Assembly: GCA_020829485.1 (NCBI GenBank)
Contig: JAIVFU010000105.1
Coordinates: 1-21,870, forward strand
Direction of reading: 5' to 3'
DNA from: Nostoc sp. CHAB 5834
GTDB lineage: Bacteria; Cyanobacteriota; Cyanobacteriia; Cyanobacteriales; Nostocaceae
Length of the DNA: 21,870 nt
The notes under the pieces are model-generated. The model was not told where the DNA came from, ran no database searches, and was given only the letters and a program-made list of their open reading frames with translations. This document shows positions 1-8,589 of the stretch, one piece after another (position 1 is the stretch's first letter; each line of letters starts with the position of its first letter). A program made the translations under genes and the position numbers.

Positions 1-2
1 TA

Positions 3-929
3 CCTGGAGTTACAGTTCTAGAGCGTCTGGTTGCCAGTGTCCGGGAGCGGACGGCTAAAAGGCTGTGGCAAATTTTAGCCAAAATTCCTTCAAAGGAACA
101 ACGCTCAAAGCTTGAAGCCTTACTAGTACCCGATGAGAAAACTTGGTACACACCACTTGATCAGTTACGGCGATCGCCAACTCGTCACAGCGCTCCCGCT
201 TTGGTCAATGCTTTGAACCGTCTAGTTAAAGTGCGTTCCCTTGGTATCAACGCCTTGAATTTCTCTGGTATCCCAGCCAGCAGATTAAAAGCTCTTGCCC
301 GCCATGCAGCAACAATTCGAGTTCAGGCGATTGCCCGTATGCCGTTTGAGCGGAGAATTGCGAATACTTCTTTTATTGAGAATTATTGGGATGACATGCT
401 GCGAGTTGCAGGTTCTTTAAAGTTGGGAACGGTGAGCGCAACAGATATTATGCGAACTTTATACCGAGGTGAAAAACCTTCTGTTCTGGGTCGGGCGATT
501 GGGGAATTGGGGCGTATAGCCAAAACTTTGTACCTATTAAACTATGTAGATGATGAGGCGTACCGTCGTCGAATTTTGACTCAGCTAAATCGGGGTGAAG
601 GACGACATGGGCTTGCCAGAGTTATATTTCATGGTCAAAAGGGAGAGTTGCGCCAACGTTACCGGGAAGGACAAGAAGACCAACTTTCGGCTTTGGGGTT
701 GGTTGTCAATGCTTTGGTACTATGGAATACATATTATATGGATGCTGCACTTAGCTCTATCGGCTTCCAACAAAGCACGAATCTTGAGGATGTAGCGCGG
801 TTATCGCCTTTGGGACATTCTCATATCAATATGTTGGGACGTTATCATTTCTCTTTGCCTCTTGCAGTTATGCAGGGGGAAATGCGTTCGCTGCGTGATC
901 CTAACGACCCTAACGAACAGGATGATTAG
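3..929 (+). pseudogene. tnpA: Tn3-family transposase, internally deleted, 5' end outside window
   Basis: The frame is open from the window edge (base 3) to the TAG at 927-929, about 308 codons, so TTG 201 is not a true start. The first ~118 codons (PGVTVLERLVASVRERTAKR... to RMPFERR) match the N-terminal/middle part of cyanobacterial Tn3 transposases. From about base 360 the sequence jumps to the C-terminal part (ENYWDDMLRVAGSLKLG, LLNYVDDEAYRRRILTQLNR, YREGQEDQLSALGLVVNALV, LSPLGHSHINMLGRYHFSLP). Full-length relatives are roughly 980-1000 aa, so several hundred codons appear to be missing in frame at the joint near ERR-IANTS. The missing part should include the two catalytic aspartates of the DDE core, while the region with the third acidic residue remains. 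The product should be inactive for transposition, though DNA-binding parts may survive. Family assignment is from recalled motifs and is strong; the exact joint is inferred. Confidence 0.88.
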
Positions 930-955
930 AATGCTTGTCTAGCAAGCGTTTCAGC

Positions 956-993
956 CTTAGCGTAACTTTCTGTACGGTTGCTCATTTCACCCC
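956..993 (+). repeat. Right terminal inverted repeat of the Tn3-family element
   Basis: This 38-bp stretch lies 26 bp after the transposase stop. Read on the minus strand it begins GGGGTGAAATGAGC and ends TTACGCTAAG. Length, outer GGGG and inner CGCTAAG are the hallmarks of Tn3-family ends, and its place just past tnpA is as expected. The adjacent 5 bp (994-998, TCTAC) would be one copy of a target duplication. The left end is outside the window, so this cannot be tested here. Confidence 0.85.
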
Positions 994-1098
994 TCTACGA
1001 GATGGTGGCCCTTTCCGAATCTGAGCTATAAGAGGGCGGGTATTTTGGGCTAGTTTGAGTTGACTACACCATTGCTCAAACTCTTCATCTGTAAGCAT
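982..1098 (-). pseudogene. 5' fragment of a TnsA/TnsB-like transposase gene cut by the Tn3 element
   Basis: ATG at 1098 opens a 38-codon frame reading MLTDEEFEQWCSQLKLAQNT and then ...RKGPPSRRGVK. It stops at a TGA supplied by the Tn3 inverted repeat; the last four codons and the stop lie inside that repeat. From memory the start (MLT-EEF--WC) resembles cyanobacterial proteins annotated as Mu-transposase C-terminal-domain proteins, which carry a TnsA-like endonuclease N-terminus. An AAGGAG lies about 17 nt upstream, rather far. The remainder of the gene would be beyond the left end of the Tn3 element. The four direct repeats just upstream of the start support a transposon-end context. The truncation is seen directly; the family is a moderate-confidence recollection. 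Confidence 0.55.
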
Positions 1099-1142
1099 TG
1101 ATTAATTGGAGTTTAATTCTCCTTTTTAGTTTATGGGATTTG

Positions 1143-1294
1143 TGTCCACTTTCTTCTTCCATTTTTGGTACTATGTCCATTTTCTTCTTCTAAATGGACG
1201 ATGCCTTTATTCTTACTTTCACCAAGTTATAGGTATTTCAGCGTATAACTTGTCCAACTTCTACTTCCAAAAGCTGTCCAAAATCTTCTTAAAG
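1143..1294. repeat. Four direct repeats, probable transposase-binding sites of a Tn7/Mu-like end
   Basis: Four ~20-bp sites in the same orientation share TGTCCA-NN-TTCTTCTTCCAA. They are 1143-1162 (TGTCCACTTTCTTCTTCCAT), 1174-1193 (TGTCCATTTTCTTCTTCTAA), 1251-1270 (TGTCCAACTTCTACTTCCAA) and 1275-1294 (TGTCCAAAATCTTCTTAAAG). Spacings are 31, 77 and 24 bp. Unevenly spaced direct repeats next to the 5' end of a transposase gene are the known layout of Tn7-like ends, where they bind TnsB. A terminus reading TGTGTGAC inward on the minus strand could lie at 1301. The repeats are seen directly; the role and terminus are inferred. Confidence 0.6.
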
Positions 1295-1378
1295 TCACAC
1301 ATTCTCTCGTTGATAGTGGCATCACCGTGCCAAACCGGGTTAAAGGGGGTGATCTTTTCGATAAGTGCATAGGCTTTG

Positions 1379-4042
1379 TCAAAGCCAGTTACCAACTAAA
1401 ACATAAGGTGCCCAGTAACCAGGACGACTGTAATTGGGATAATCTTTTAACAACTTTACTTGGGCACGACGCAAGGCTTCAGCCTTTGTTACCTTAGTTT
1501 TAACTAACTCACGATAAAATTCACCAATTAAGATAGCAGTAGATTTATCACTGATATGCCATAGTGAAGCCAAGGTACTACGAGCGCCAGCTTTCACGGA
1601 TGCTCCTGCTAGCCCTAGCGTAGCGCGATTGTCACCAACAGCAGTTTGGCAAGCACTTAACACCAGCATTTCCAAGGCTTCTGAGCGAGTTTGATCCCGA
1701 CGGCGCAGCAGGCTATCAAATTGCGTAACGTTGATTGGGCCATCAGCAGCAAGTATAAAAGTATTTTCAGGACGGGAGCTAAATTGACCGTGAGTTGCCA
1801 GATGTAACACATTAAATGGCACAGCATTCACCTTACTCTCTAGGTTTTTGCTGTTGAAGTCTCGATCTAGTAACTGGGTGGTAGACGCGATCGCTTGGGA
1901 AATAGAATTGAATTCTGATTTAATTTCTGGTAACGGTGGAAATTGCTGTTGAAAGTCTTGTGGTGGTTGTACTAACCCGGCAGCTAGTACGTTGAGTTTT
2001 GTTTGTGTCAAGGGTTTGGGTGCAATTAACTGGAGTCCCAAGCTGAGTGCTACAGCATATTTTTCTACCAGATATTGCTGACCGTCATACAATATAGCCA
2101 TTGGCACATTTCGCAATATTCCATCCAGTACAAATACAAGGGTTTTGACTCCACTTTCTTGTAAATCTGACTCAATTTCTTTGATTAGCCACCCATAGAC
2201 TTCCTGTGACAGCGCTTGCACTTCCTCAGTTCTGTCAGGTTCTAAAAGATACTCTCTGAGTTTTATTATAATACCTTCTACTTCTTTCTGTGACTTGTTT
2301 ACTGTATAATTACGCAGTGGCTGGTTAGGAATTTTGACAATCAGTTGGAGTTGAGAAGGCAGAATAATTGGATAAATGATTGCGGCTGTGGGATTATCTT
2401 TATCTACCACTGTGTCAAGCAAAACAGTTTTGGCATTAATGCAAGCTTCCCGGAAAAAATTGTCTAATTCGGCCAGTTGCAGTGCTTCAATCCTCTGTCT
2501 AGCTTTGTCTAGGGTTAGTTCGCTCGGATGAGTTTGCTGGAACTGCAACAATAATTCTACGGACTCTCGATATACAGGTTCGACACTTTCTTTAAAGGAA
2601 AACTGGAAATCTCGATTCACAACCACTAAGTCACTACGGAGAGTCTGCAACTCACTGACAGCTGTATCATAGGCGGCAATAGCGTTTTTAATCTCTCCCT
2701 GCTGTTTTAACAAGCGTCCCAACTGCCAATGCCAACGATAAGCAATATCTGGGGCGTTGATTGTTTGGGCTATAATCAGTGCCTGTTGAGTGAGATCCTG
2801 GGCAATTGACCATTGTTTAGTTTGCTCGTATACACTGCCCAGAGTCCCTTGGGCAAAGCTCTCGGCTCGCTTATCTGCCAAATCTTGAGCTTGTTGCAAG
2901 GCGAACGCGCAGATTTGAGCGATCACTTGGGGTGTAGTTCCGAATTTCATCAAGCTTTGAGCTAAATTAATCTGGGCATAGATAGTTGTCACAGAAGCAG
3001 GTAGTTGTGCCAGTTGAGTTTGGATTTGCGGCAATAGTCTCTGCACGGCGGCTGTTTGTCCCGTGTTCACTAGTAAGCTCAACTGATTTATTTGAGCCTG
3101 AACTTTGGTAATCGGGTTAGGAGCGATCGCAGCAGCTTGCTGATAGAACTCTATTGCCCCTTTAAAATCTTGCTGTCCTTGTGCCGTGTTGCCTAAACTG
3201 AACAAAGCAGCGCTCACATCCTGGGGAGAATCCAACTCTTGAGAAATTTTCAAACTTTGCTGTAATACCCGACGGGATTGATCCAAATCTCCGGCTAATT
3301 GTAGAGCATCCCCAAAAGACCGTAATTCTACTGCTTTATTCAGTGAGTTGGGTTTTAATTGTAACTCCTCCTGCAATTGAGTCAAGATGGTCAAACCCCG
3401 ACGGTAAAATCCCAAAACTTGCCATGCTTGTGCTTGATTGATGCGATCGCGGGTAATACCATTTTTATCACCTAATTGCTTATAGATTGCTTCCGCACGT
3501 TGCCAAGTCTTAAGTGCATGTTCAGCTTGTCCCAAGTCTAGTTGAATACTACCTTGAATATCGAGGATTGGAGCCAGAACCTGAAGATTTTGGGCAGTAG
3601 AGGATTTTTCGAGCAACTTCAAGCTATCTGTAATTGCCTGTTGCGCTTGTGTCAAATGACCCAGTTTTTGATATGCCAATGCCAAATTACTTAATGCCAC
3701 AGCTTGCCGCAATTCATTGCCTTGGCTGCTATAACTTTTAACTGCTTGTTGCAAAACTTTAACCGCTTCTGCAAACTGTTCTGCTTCATACAGCATTTTA
3801 CCCTGTTGCAGCAAGTCTTGTGTTTGTGCAGTCGGATTTTGGATTGACATTGGTAGAGAAGCGATATGTTGTGTCTCTACAGTTGCAGCAACAGGAGAAG
3901 CAATAACACACAAAAAAGCTGTCACCAGAACCAAGAGAATGAAAACAGGCAAGTTATGGATTTTAAAGGGACGAATGAACCATCTGTTACATCCGTTACC
4001 CATCCGTTGCCACTTATTGTTTTTATCACTGTTGCGTTTCAT
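1379..4042 (-). CDS. TPR-CHAT caspase-like protein, exported or membrane-anchored
   Basis: This 887-aa protein has one N-terminal hydrophobic segment (residues ~31-52) after a basic stretch, so it is a signal peptide or membrane anchor. Helical tetratricopeptide-like repeats cover ~70-490, many with the A--Y--A--F spacing. A C-terminal CHAT (caspase HetF-associated with TPR) domain covers ~620-887. The catalytic pair is visible as His751 in HLATHGQF and Cys798 in LSACQTAVG, so it should be an active cysteine peptidase; its substrate is unknown. The ATG is well placed behind GGAGG about 8 nt upstream. Only 33 bp separate it from the exoprotein gene upstream, so they are very probably one transcript. 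Such TPR-CHAT genes often accompany cyanobacterial filamentous-haemagglutinin genes, suggesting a role in exoprotein processing or surface signalling. Confidence 0.9.
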   Translation of the reverse strand: MKRNSDKNNKWQRMGNGCNRWFIRPFKIHNLPVFILLVLVTAFLCVIASPVAATVETQHIASLPMSIQNPTAQTQDLLQQGKMLYEAEQFAEAVKVLQQAVKSYSSQGNELRQAVALSNLALAYQKLGHLTQAQQAITDSLKLLEKSSTAQNLQVLAPILDIQGSIQLDLGQAEHALKTWQRAEAIYKQLGDKNGITRDRINQAQAWQVLGFYRRGLTILTQLQEELQLKPNSLNKAVELRSFGDALQLAGDLDQSRRVLQQSLKISQELDSPQDVSAALFSLGNTAQGQQDFKGAIEFYQQAAAIAPNPITKVQAQINQLSLLVNTGQTAAVQRLLPQIQTQLAQLPASVTTIYAQINLAQSLMKFGTTPQVIAQICAFALQQAQDLADKRAESFAQGTLGSVYEQTKQWSIAQDLTQQALIIAQTINAPDIAYRWHWQLGRLLKQQGEIKNAIAAYDTAVSELQTLRSDLVVVNRDFQFSFKESVEPVYRESVELLLQFQQTHPSELTLDKARQRIEALQLAELDNFFREACINAKTVLLDTVVDKDNPTAAIIYPIILPSQLQLIVKIPNQPLRNYTVNKSQKEVEGIIIKLREYLLEPDRTEEVQALSQEVYGWLIKEIESDLQESGVKTLVFVLDGILRNVPMAILYDGQQYLVEKYAVALSLGLQLIAPKPLTQTKLNVLAAGLVQPPQDFQQQFPPLPEIKSEFNSISQAIASTTQLLDRDFNSKNLESKVNAVPFNVLHLATHGQFSSRPENTFILAADGPINVTQFDSLLRRRDQTRSEALEMLVLSACQTAVGDNRATLGLAGASVKAGARSTLASLWHISDKSTAILIGEFYRELVKTKVTKAEALRRAQVKLLKDYPNYSRPGYWAPYVLVGNWL

Positions 4043-4075
4043 AGGAATTCCTCCCCCTACTCTTGGGGTAACGAA

Positions 4076-7000
4076 TTATTGACTACAGGAAATGGCAGAG
4101 GGAATAGAAAAACTTTGTGCATATTGAGCCACAAGGATAACATCACCATTAGCATCGACAATCCATCCTTGAGCCTCCACAATCTGATTAGTAGGTTCTT
4201 TATCCGTAATTTCCACAGCTAATTTATCCGTTACTCTCTCTGTTGCTTGTGGGGGCAAATCTACCCAACCTGTAATCACTGCTCCTCCCCGCAACGGTTC
4301 ATTAGGACTTTGGGGTAATCCACCGCGTCCTGTGGCGATAAAATGACTGGCGTTTTGTCCTCTTGTGGGAGTGCAACCTTGGGCGATTTGTTGGGATGCA
4401 TCCACGAGATTAGAGGGTAGTTGAATTAAGCCGCGAGAAGGGTCAGTATCTGGACTGTTGATAGTTACTTCCCCACTCACTCCCAATTCCGAACTCGCTG
4501 TAATGTCGCTCTTTTCGGTTGGGCTTTTTTGCGGGACAATACCGAAAATACCGTTTGTTGTAATGTCAACTCTACCACCAATCCCTGTAAAGGCGTTAGC
4601 GCTGATATCGCTATTTTCTTTGGGAACTGCAACGATAAATCTTGAGTTGATATTGATGTTACCGCCATTGCCACCTAATTTTTCTGTACCTGCGTTGGTG
4701 GAGATTTGACTGTTGCGACGGAGTAAGAGTAAATCGCTGTTGACGTTGATATTACCACCGTTACCAGATGCAGATTGGGCGTTGAGTACGCCTTGGTTAT
4801 CTAAGGTAACTTTGGGTGAGGAGACGATAATATCTCCAGCAGTACCCGTGGTACTTTGGGAGTTAACGAACAAGCCACTGTTAAAGTTAGAACTCTTACC
4901 AGAAACGGTGAAAAAATCAGCAGCATTAACTTCTATTGTGCCTGCATTCCCTTGTCCAAGGGTTTCAGCAGTAAGTAGAGCGCGATCGCCTAACGAGAAA
5001 GAACCAGAATCGATAGTAATGTTACCCCCATTGCCAACTGTCCCCATTTCCACCAAGCTACGAATCCCACTGGCAAAACCGTTTTTCTCCCCAGCAATAT
5101 TAACTGACCCAGTAATATTAACATTGACATTCCCCGCATCCCCCCGTCCTGCTGGCGCTGTTGCAGATGCTTCACTAGTTAGGGTTTGCAGTTGAGCGCC
5201 ATCAATTAATGATAGTGTTGCCGCATTGATGTTGATATTGCCACCTTTACCTACACCCCCTGCTCCCACTGTACTGAGGATGCTAGCATATGCAAGAGAA
5301 ACAGCATCTCGTGCCTGCACTGTCACATTCCCTGCATTCCCAAGTCCCAAAGTTGAGGCAGTAAGTTGAGCGCCATTTTGTAATGAGAAAGAACCAGAAT
5401 CGATAGTAATGTTACCCCCATTGCCAACTGTCCCCGTTGACACCGAGCTGAAAATCGCACTCAAAAGACCGTTTTTCTCTCCAGCAATATTAACTGACCC
5501 AGTAACATTAACATTGACATTCCCCGCATCCCCCCGTCCTGCTGGCGCTGTTGCAGATGCTTCACTAGTTAGGGTTTGCAGTTGAGCGCCATCAATTAAT
5601 GATAGTGTTGCCGCATTGATGTTGATATTGCCACCTTTACCTACACCCCCTGCTCCCACTGTACTGAGGATGGCAGCATTATCTGCAAGAGAAACAGCAT
5701 CTCGTGCCCGCACTGTCACATTCCCTGCATTCCCAAGTCCCGAAGTTTCGGCACTAAGGATAGCGCCATTTTGTAATGAGAAAGAACCAGAATCGATAGT
5801 AATGTTACCCCCATTGCCAACTGTCCCCGTTGACACCGAGCTGAAAATCGCACTCAAAAGACCGTTTTTCTCCCCAGCAATATTAACTGACTTAGTAACA
5901 TTAACATTGACATTCCCCGCATCCCCCTGTCCTGCTGGCGCTGTTGCAGATGCTTCACTAGTTAGGGTTTGCAGTTGAGCGCCATCAATTAATGATAGTG
6001 TTGCCGCATTAATGTTGATATTGCCACCTTTACCTACACCCCCTGCTCCCACTGTACTGAGGATGACAGCATTATCTGCAAGAGAAACAGCATCTCGTGC
6101 CTGCACTGTCACATTCCCTGCATTTCCTTGTCTCGAAGTTGAGGCAGTAAGTAGAGCGCGATCGCCTAACGAGAAGGAACCAGAATCAATAGTAATGTTA
6201 CCCCCATTGCCAACTGTCCCAGTTTCCACACTGCTGGAAATCCCACTAAAAAGACCATTTTTCTCCCCAGCAATATCAACAGCATCAGTAACATTCACAT
6301 TCACATTCCCCGCATCCCCCTGTCCTGCTGGCGCTGTTGCAGATGCTTCACGAGTAGCGGTTAGCAATTGAGCGCCATCTTTTAGCGAGAGGGTTGCAGC
6401 TAAGATATCGATATTACCTCCCTTACCTACACCCCCTGCTGACACTGTGCTGAGGATGGCAGCATTATCTGCAAGAGAAACAGCATCTTGTGCCTGCATT
6501 GTCACATTCCCTGCATTTCCTTGTCCCGAAGTTGAGGCACTAAGTTGAGCGCGATCGCCTAACGAGAATGAACCAGAATCGATAGTAATGTTACCCCCAT
6601 TGCCAACTGTCCCCGTTGACACCAAGCTGCGAATCGCACTAAAAAAACCATTTTTCTCCCCAGCAATATTAACAGCACCAGTAACATTCACATTCACATT
6701 CCCCGCATCCCCCTGTCCTGCTGGCGCTGTTGCAGATGCTTCACGAGTAATGGTTAGCAGTTGAGCGCCATCTTTTAGCGAGAGGGTTGCAGCTAAGATG
6801 TCGATATTACCTCCCTTACCTACACCCCCTGCTGACACTGTGCTGAGGATGGCAGCATCTGCAAGGTCAACAGCATCTCGTGCCTGCACTGTCACATTTC
6901 CTGCATTTCCTTGTCCCGAAGTTGAGGCTTCAAGTTGAGCGCCATCTTGTAACGAGAAGGAACCAGAATCGATAGTAATGTTACCCCCATTGCCAACTGT

Positions 7001-8437
7001 CCCAGTTTCCACACTGCTGGAAATCCCACTAAAAAGACCATTTTTCTCCCCAGCAATATTAACAGCACCAGTAACATTCACATTCACATTCCCCGCATCC
7101 CCCTGTCCTGCTGGCGCTGTTGCAGATGCTTCACGAGTAGCGGTTAGCAATTGAGCGCCATCTTTTAGCGAGAGGGTTGCAGCTAAGATATCGATATTAC
7201 CTCCCTTACCTACACCTCCTGATGACACTGTGCTGAAGATGTTAGCATCTGCAAGGTCAACAGCATCTCGTGCCCGCACTGTCACATTCCCCGCATTCCC
7301 TTGTCCACGGGTTGAGGCAGTAAGTCCAGCGCGATCTTGTAATGAGAAAGAACCAGAATCGATAGTAATGTTACCCCCATTGCCAAGTGACCCCAAGCGC
7401 ACAAGATTATAAACTATGCTCCCATCAGCAACTTTGATTGACCCGGTAGCATTCAGCGTAATATCTCCCGCAACAGTTTCAGGTGTCCCCAAACCTTGCC
7501 CAATACCACCGATTAAAAAACTTCCTCCCAATATCTCTAGATTCTTAGCATTGACTGCAATATTACCGCCACCAGCGCCTTCTACATATATACCTGCTTG
7601 ATTGGTAAGGGATACCGAAGCTCGCGCAACATTCTCAGGAAATCTCAAGCTGAGATTATCGCCATTTACACCCAACGCTACAGTACCAGGTTCCGCCAAC
7701 CCTCCTAACTCAACTTGCCCACCATAAGCATTTAATTGCCCTCCATCCATGCTGACATTACCACCGACCAGCAGTAAACTTTTACCATCTGGTACTCGCA
7801 AACCAAAGACATCAAAAAAGCCTGTTGGGTCTGTTCCTGCTGGTGCAATTGACCTATTTTCAATTCTGCCAGCCTGAAGTTGATTGAACAACAACGCCGA
7901 AGGATTAACTGTTAGTAGTGAAGAAGGAGTCTGAGGATTAGTTGCACTAAATTCCAACCCATTGCCAAACACAAAAGAATTCGCCGTACTCGCCACAAAC
8001 GAACCCGCCACATCCAGCCGTGCATTCTTCCCAAATAAAATCCCATTGGGATTGATCAAAAACAAATTTGCGCCACCATCCACCCCCAAAGTGCCAAGAA
8101 TATTGGAGATATTACTTCCCGTCACTCGTGTGAGAATATTTTCAATTCCCGTGGGATTACCAAAATAAACACGCTGCAACTCACCCACATTGAAATCCTG
8201 GAAACTATGGAACAGGTTTGCACCGCGAATTGTTCCGCCATTAATACGGTCAGCCGGAAGTCCTTTAATATTGACATTGGGAGTGATTCTTGAAGATTTA
8301 TCATCCAATGTTTCATCAGGGATAATCTGGGCTAGAGCGTGATTTTCAGAACAAAATATGACATAAGCAAGCACTCCAATAATGCCAAAAACTCCTAATA
8401 AACCTGAGCGCCAATTCCTATTTTTCCAGGTTGCCAT
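4076..8437 (-). CDS. Filamentous-haemagglutinin/TpsA-type exoprotein with internal repeats
   Basis: This 1453-aa protein is predicted to be secreted to the cell surface. A signal peptide is evident (basic start, hydrophobic ~12-28, likely cleavage after ALA at 34-36). It is followed by a two-partner-secretion domain (~45-190) containing NGGTIRGANLFHSFQDF and, at ~123-136, ANLFLINPNGILFG, the NPNG-type motif of TpsA proteins. The middle is a glycine/asparagine-rich beta-helix-like region with long repeats (~350-1150). The C-terminus has the GLIQLPSNLVDASQQIAQGC and IVEAQGWIVDANG blocks typical of cyanobacterial members. Family function is adhesion or surface coating, exported through a TpsB outer-membrane pore; no TpsB gene is present in this window. 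ATG 8437 has AGGAGAGG about 12 nt upstream. The gene leads directly into the TPR-CHAT gene. Confidence 0.92.
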   Translation of the reverse strand: MATWKNRNWRSGLLGVFGIIGVLAYVIFCSENHALAQIIPDETLDDKSSRITPNVNIKGLPADRINGGTIRGANLFHSFQDFNVGELQRVYFGNPTGIENILTRVTGSNISNILGTLGVDGGANLFLINPNGILFGKNARLDVAGSFVASTANSFVFGNGLEFSATNPQTPSSLLTVNPSALLFNQLQAGRIENRSIAPAGTDPTGFFDVFGLRVPDGKSLLLVGGNVSMDGGQLNAYGGQVELGGLAEPGTVALGVNGDNLSLRFPENVARASVSLTNQAGIYVEGAGGGNIAVNAKNLEILGGSFLIGGIGQGLGTPETVAGDITLNATGSIKVADGSIVYNLVRLGSLGNGGNITIDSGSFSLQDRAGLTASTRGQGNAGNVTVRARDAVDLADANIFSTVSSGGVGKGGNIDILAATLSLKDGAQLLTATREASATAPAGQGDAGNVNVNVTGAVNIAGEKNGLFSGISSSVETGTVGNGGNITIDSGSFSLQDGAQLEASTSGQGNAGNVTVQARDAVDLADAAILSTVSAGGVGKGGNIDILAATLSLKDGAQLLTITREASATAPAGQGDAGNVNVNVTGAVNIAGEKNGFFSAIRSLVSTGTVGNGGNITIDSGSFSLGDRAQLSASTSGQGNAGNVTMQAQDAVSLADNAAILSTVSAGGVGKGGNIDILAATLSLKDGAQLLTATREASATAPAGQGDAGNVNVNVTDAVDIAGEKNGLFSGISSSVETGTVGNGGNITIDSGSFSLGDRALLTASTSRQGNAGNVTVQARDAVSLADNAVILSTVGAGGVGKGGNININAATLSLIDGAQLQTLTSEASATAPAGQGDAGNVNVNVTKSVNIAGEKNGLLSAIFSSVSTGTVGNGGNITIDSGSFSLQNGAILSAETSGLGNAGNVTVRARDAVSLADNAAILSTVGAGGVGKGGNININAATLSLIDGAQLQTLTSEASATAPAGRGDAGNVNVNVTGSVNIAGEKNGLLSAIFSSVSTGTVGNGGNITIDSGSFSLQNGAQLTASTLGLGNAGNVTVQARDAVSLAYASILSTVGAGGVGKGGNININAATLSLIDGAQLQTLTSEASATAPAGRGDAGNVNVNITGSVNIAGEKNGFASGIRSLVEMGTVGNGGNITIDSGSFSLGDRALLTAETLGQGNAGTIEVNAADFFTVSGKSSNFNSGLFVNSQSTTGTAGDIIVSSPKVTLDNQGVLNAQSASGNGGNINVNSDLLLLRRNSQISTNAGTEKLGGNGGNININSRFIVAVPKENSDISANAFTGIGGRVDITTNGIFGIVPQKSPTEKSDITASSELGVSGEVTINSPDTDPSRGLIQLPSNLVDASQQIAQGCTPTRGQNASHFIATGRGGLPQSPNEPLRGGAVITGWVDLPPQATERVTDKLAVEITDKEPTNQIVEAQGWIVDANGDVILVAQYAQSFSIPSAISCSQ
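4925..7400 (-). repeat. Tandem ~390-nt repeats inside the exoprotein gene
   Basis: The anchor GAACCAGAATC (plus strand) starts at 5001, 5391, 5784, 6177, 6570, 6960 and 7350. The periods are 390, 393, 393, 393, 390 and 390 nt, that is 130-131 residues. Each unit encodes GNGGNITIDSGSFSL, GNAGNVTVQARDAV, GGVGKGGNI, EASATAPAG and VNIAGEKNG in order. The three units nearest the N-terminus use DILAATLSLKDGAQLLT; the three nearest the C-terminus use NINAATLSLIDGAQLQT. Long stretches are identical at DNA level, pointing to recent duplication or gene conversion. Confidence 0.93.
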
Positions 8438-8589
8438 ATCAGAACCAGCCTCTCCTGCTTATTTTTTCCCTGTCAGTATGCACTCAATCTATTAATAAAT
8501 TTATTTACAATTAATTTCAGCAGATATTGTAACTAGATGAGAGTGAAGTTTTTAAAACTTAAGATTAGGTAATGCTTTTCAAAAAAAAG

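Noticed and set aside
4925..7400. Regular repeats resembling a CRISPR array
   Set aside because: Units are ~390 nt, wholly coding and in frame; there are no short repeats with unique spacers.
4458..7601. Several plus-strand ORFs of 60-160 codons opposite the exoprotein gene
   Set aside because: They recur with the 390-nt repeats, have biased Pro/Ser/Leu composition, and are antisense shadows of the repeat units.
8477..8483. TATGCAC (GTGCATA on minus) upstream of the exoprotein gene
   Set aside because: It lacks the A-rich spacer and TCGTA block at 13-14 nt and is only ~40 nt from the start codon, so I did not count it as a fifth motif copy.
8546..8560. AAGTTTTTAAAACTT palindrome between the adaptor and exoprotein genes
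   Set aside because: It has no GC pairs and no T-tract, so it is probably chance in AT-rich DNA.
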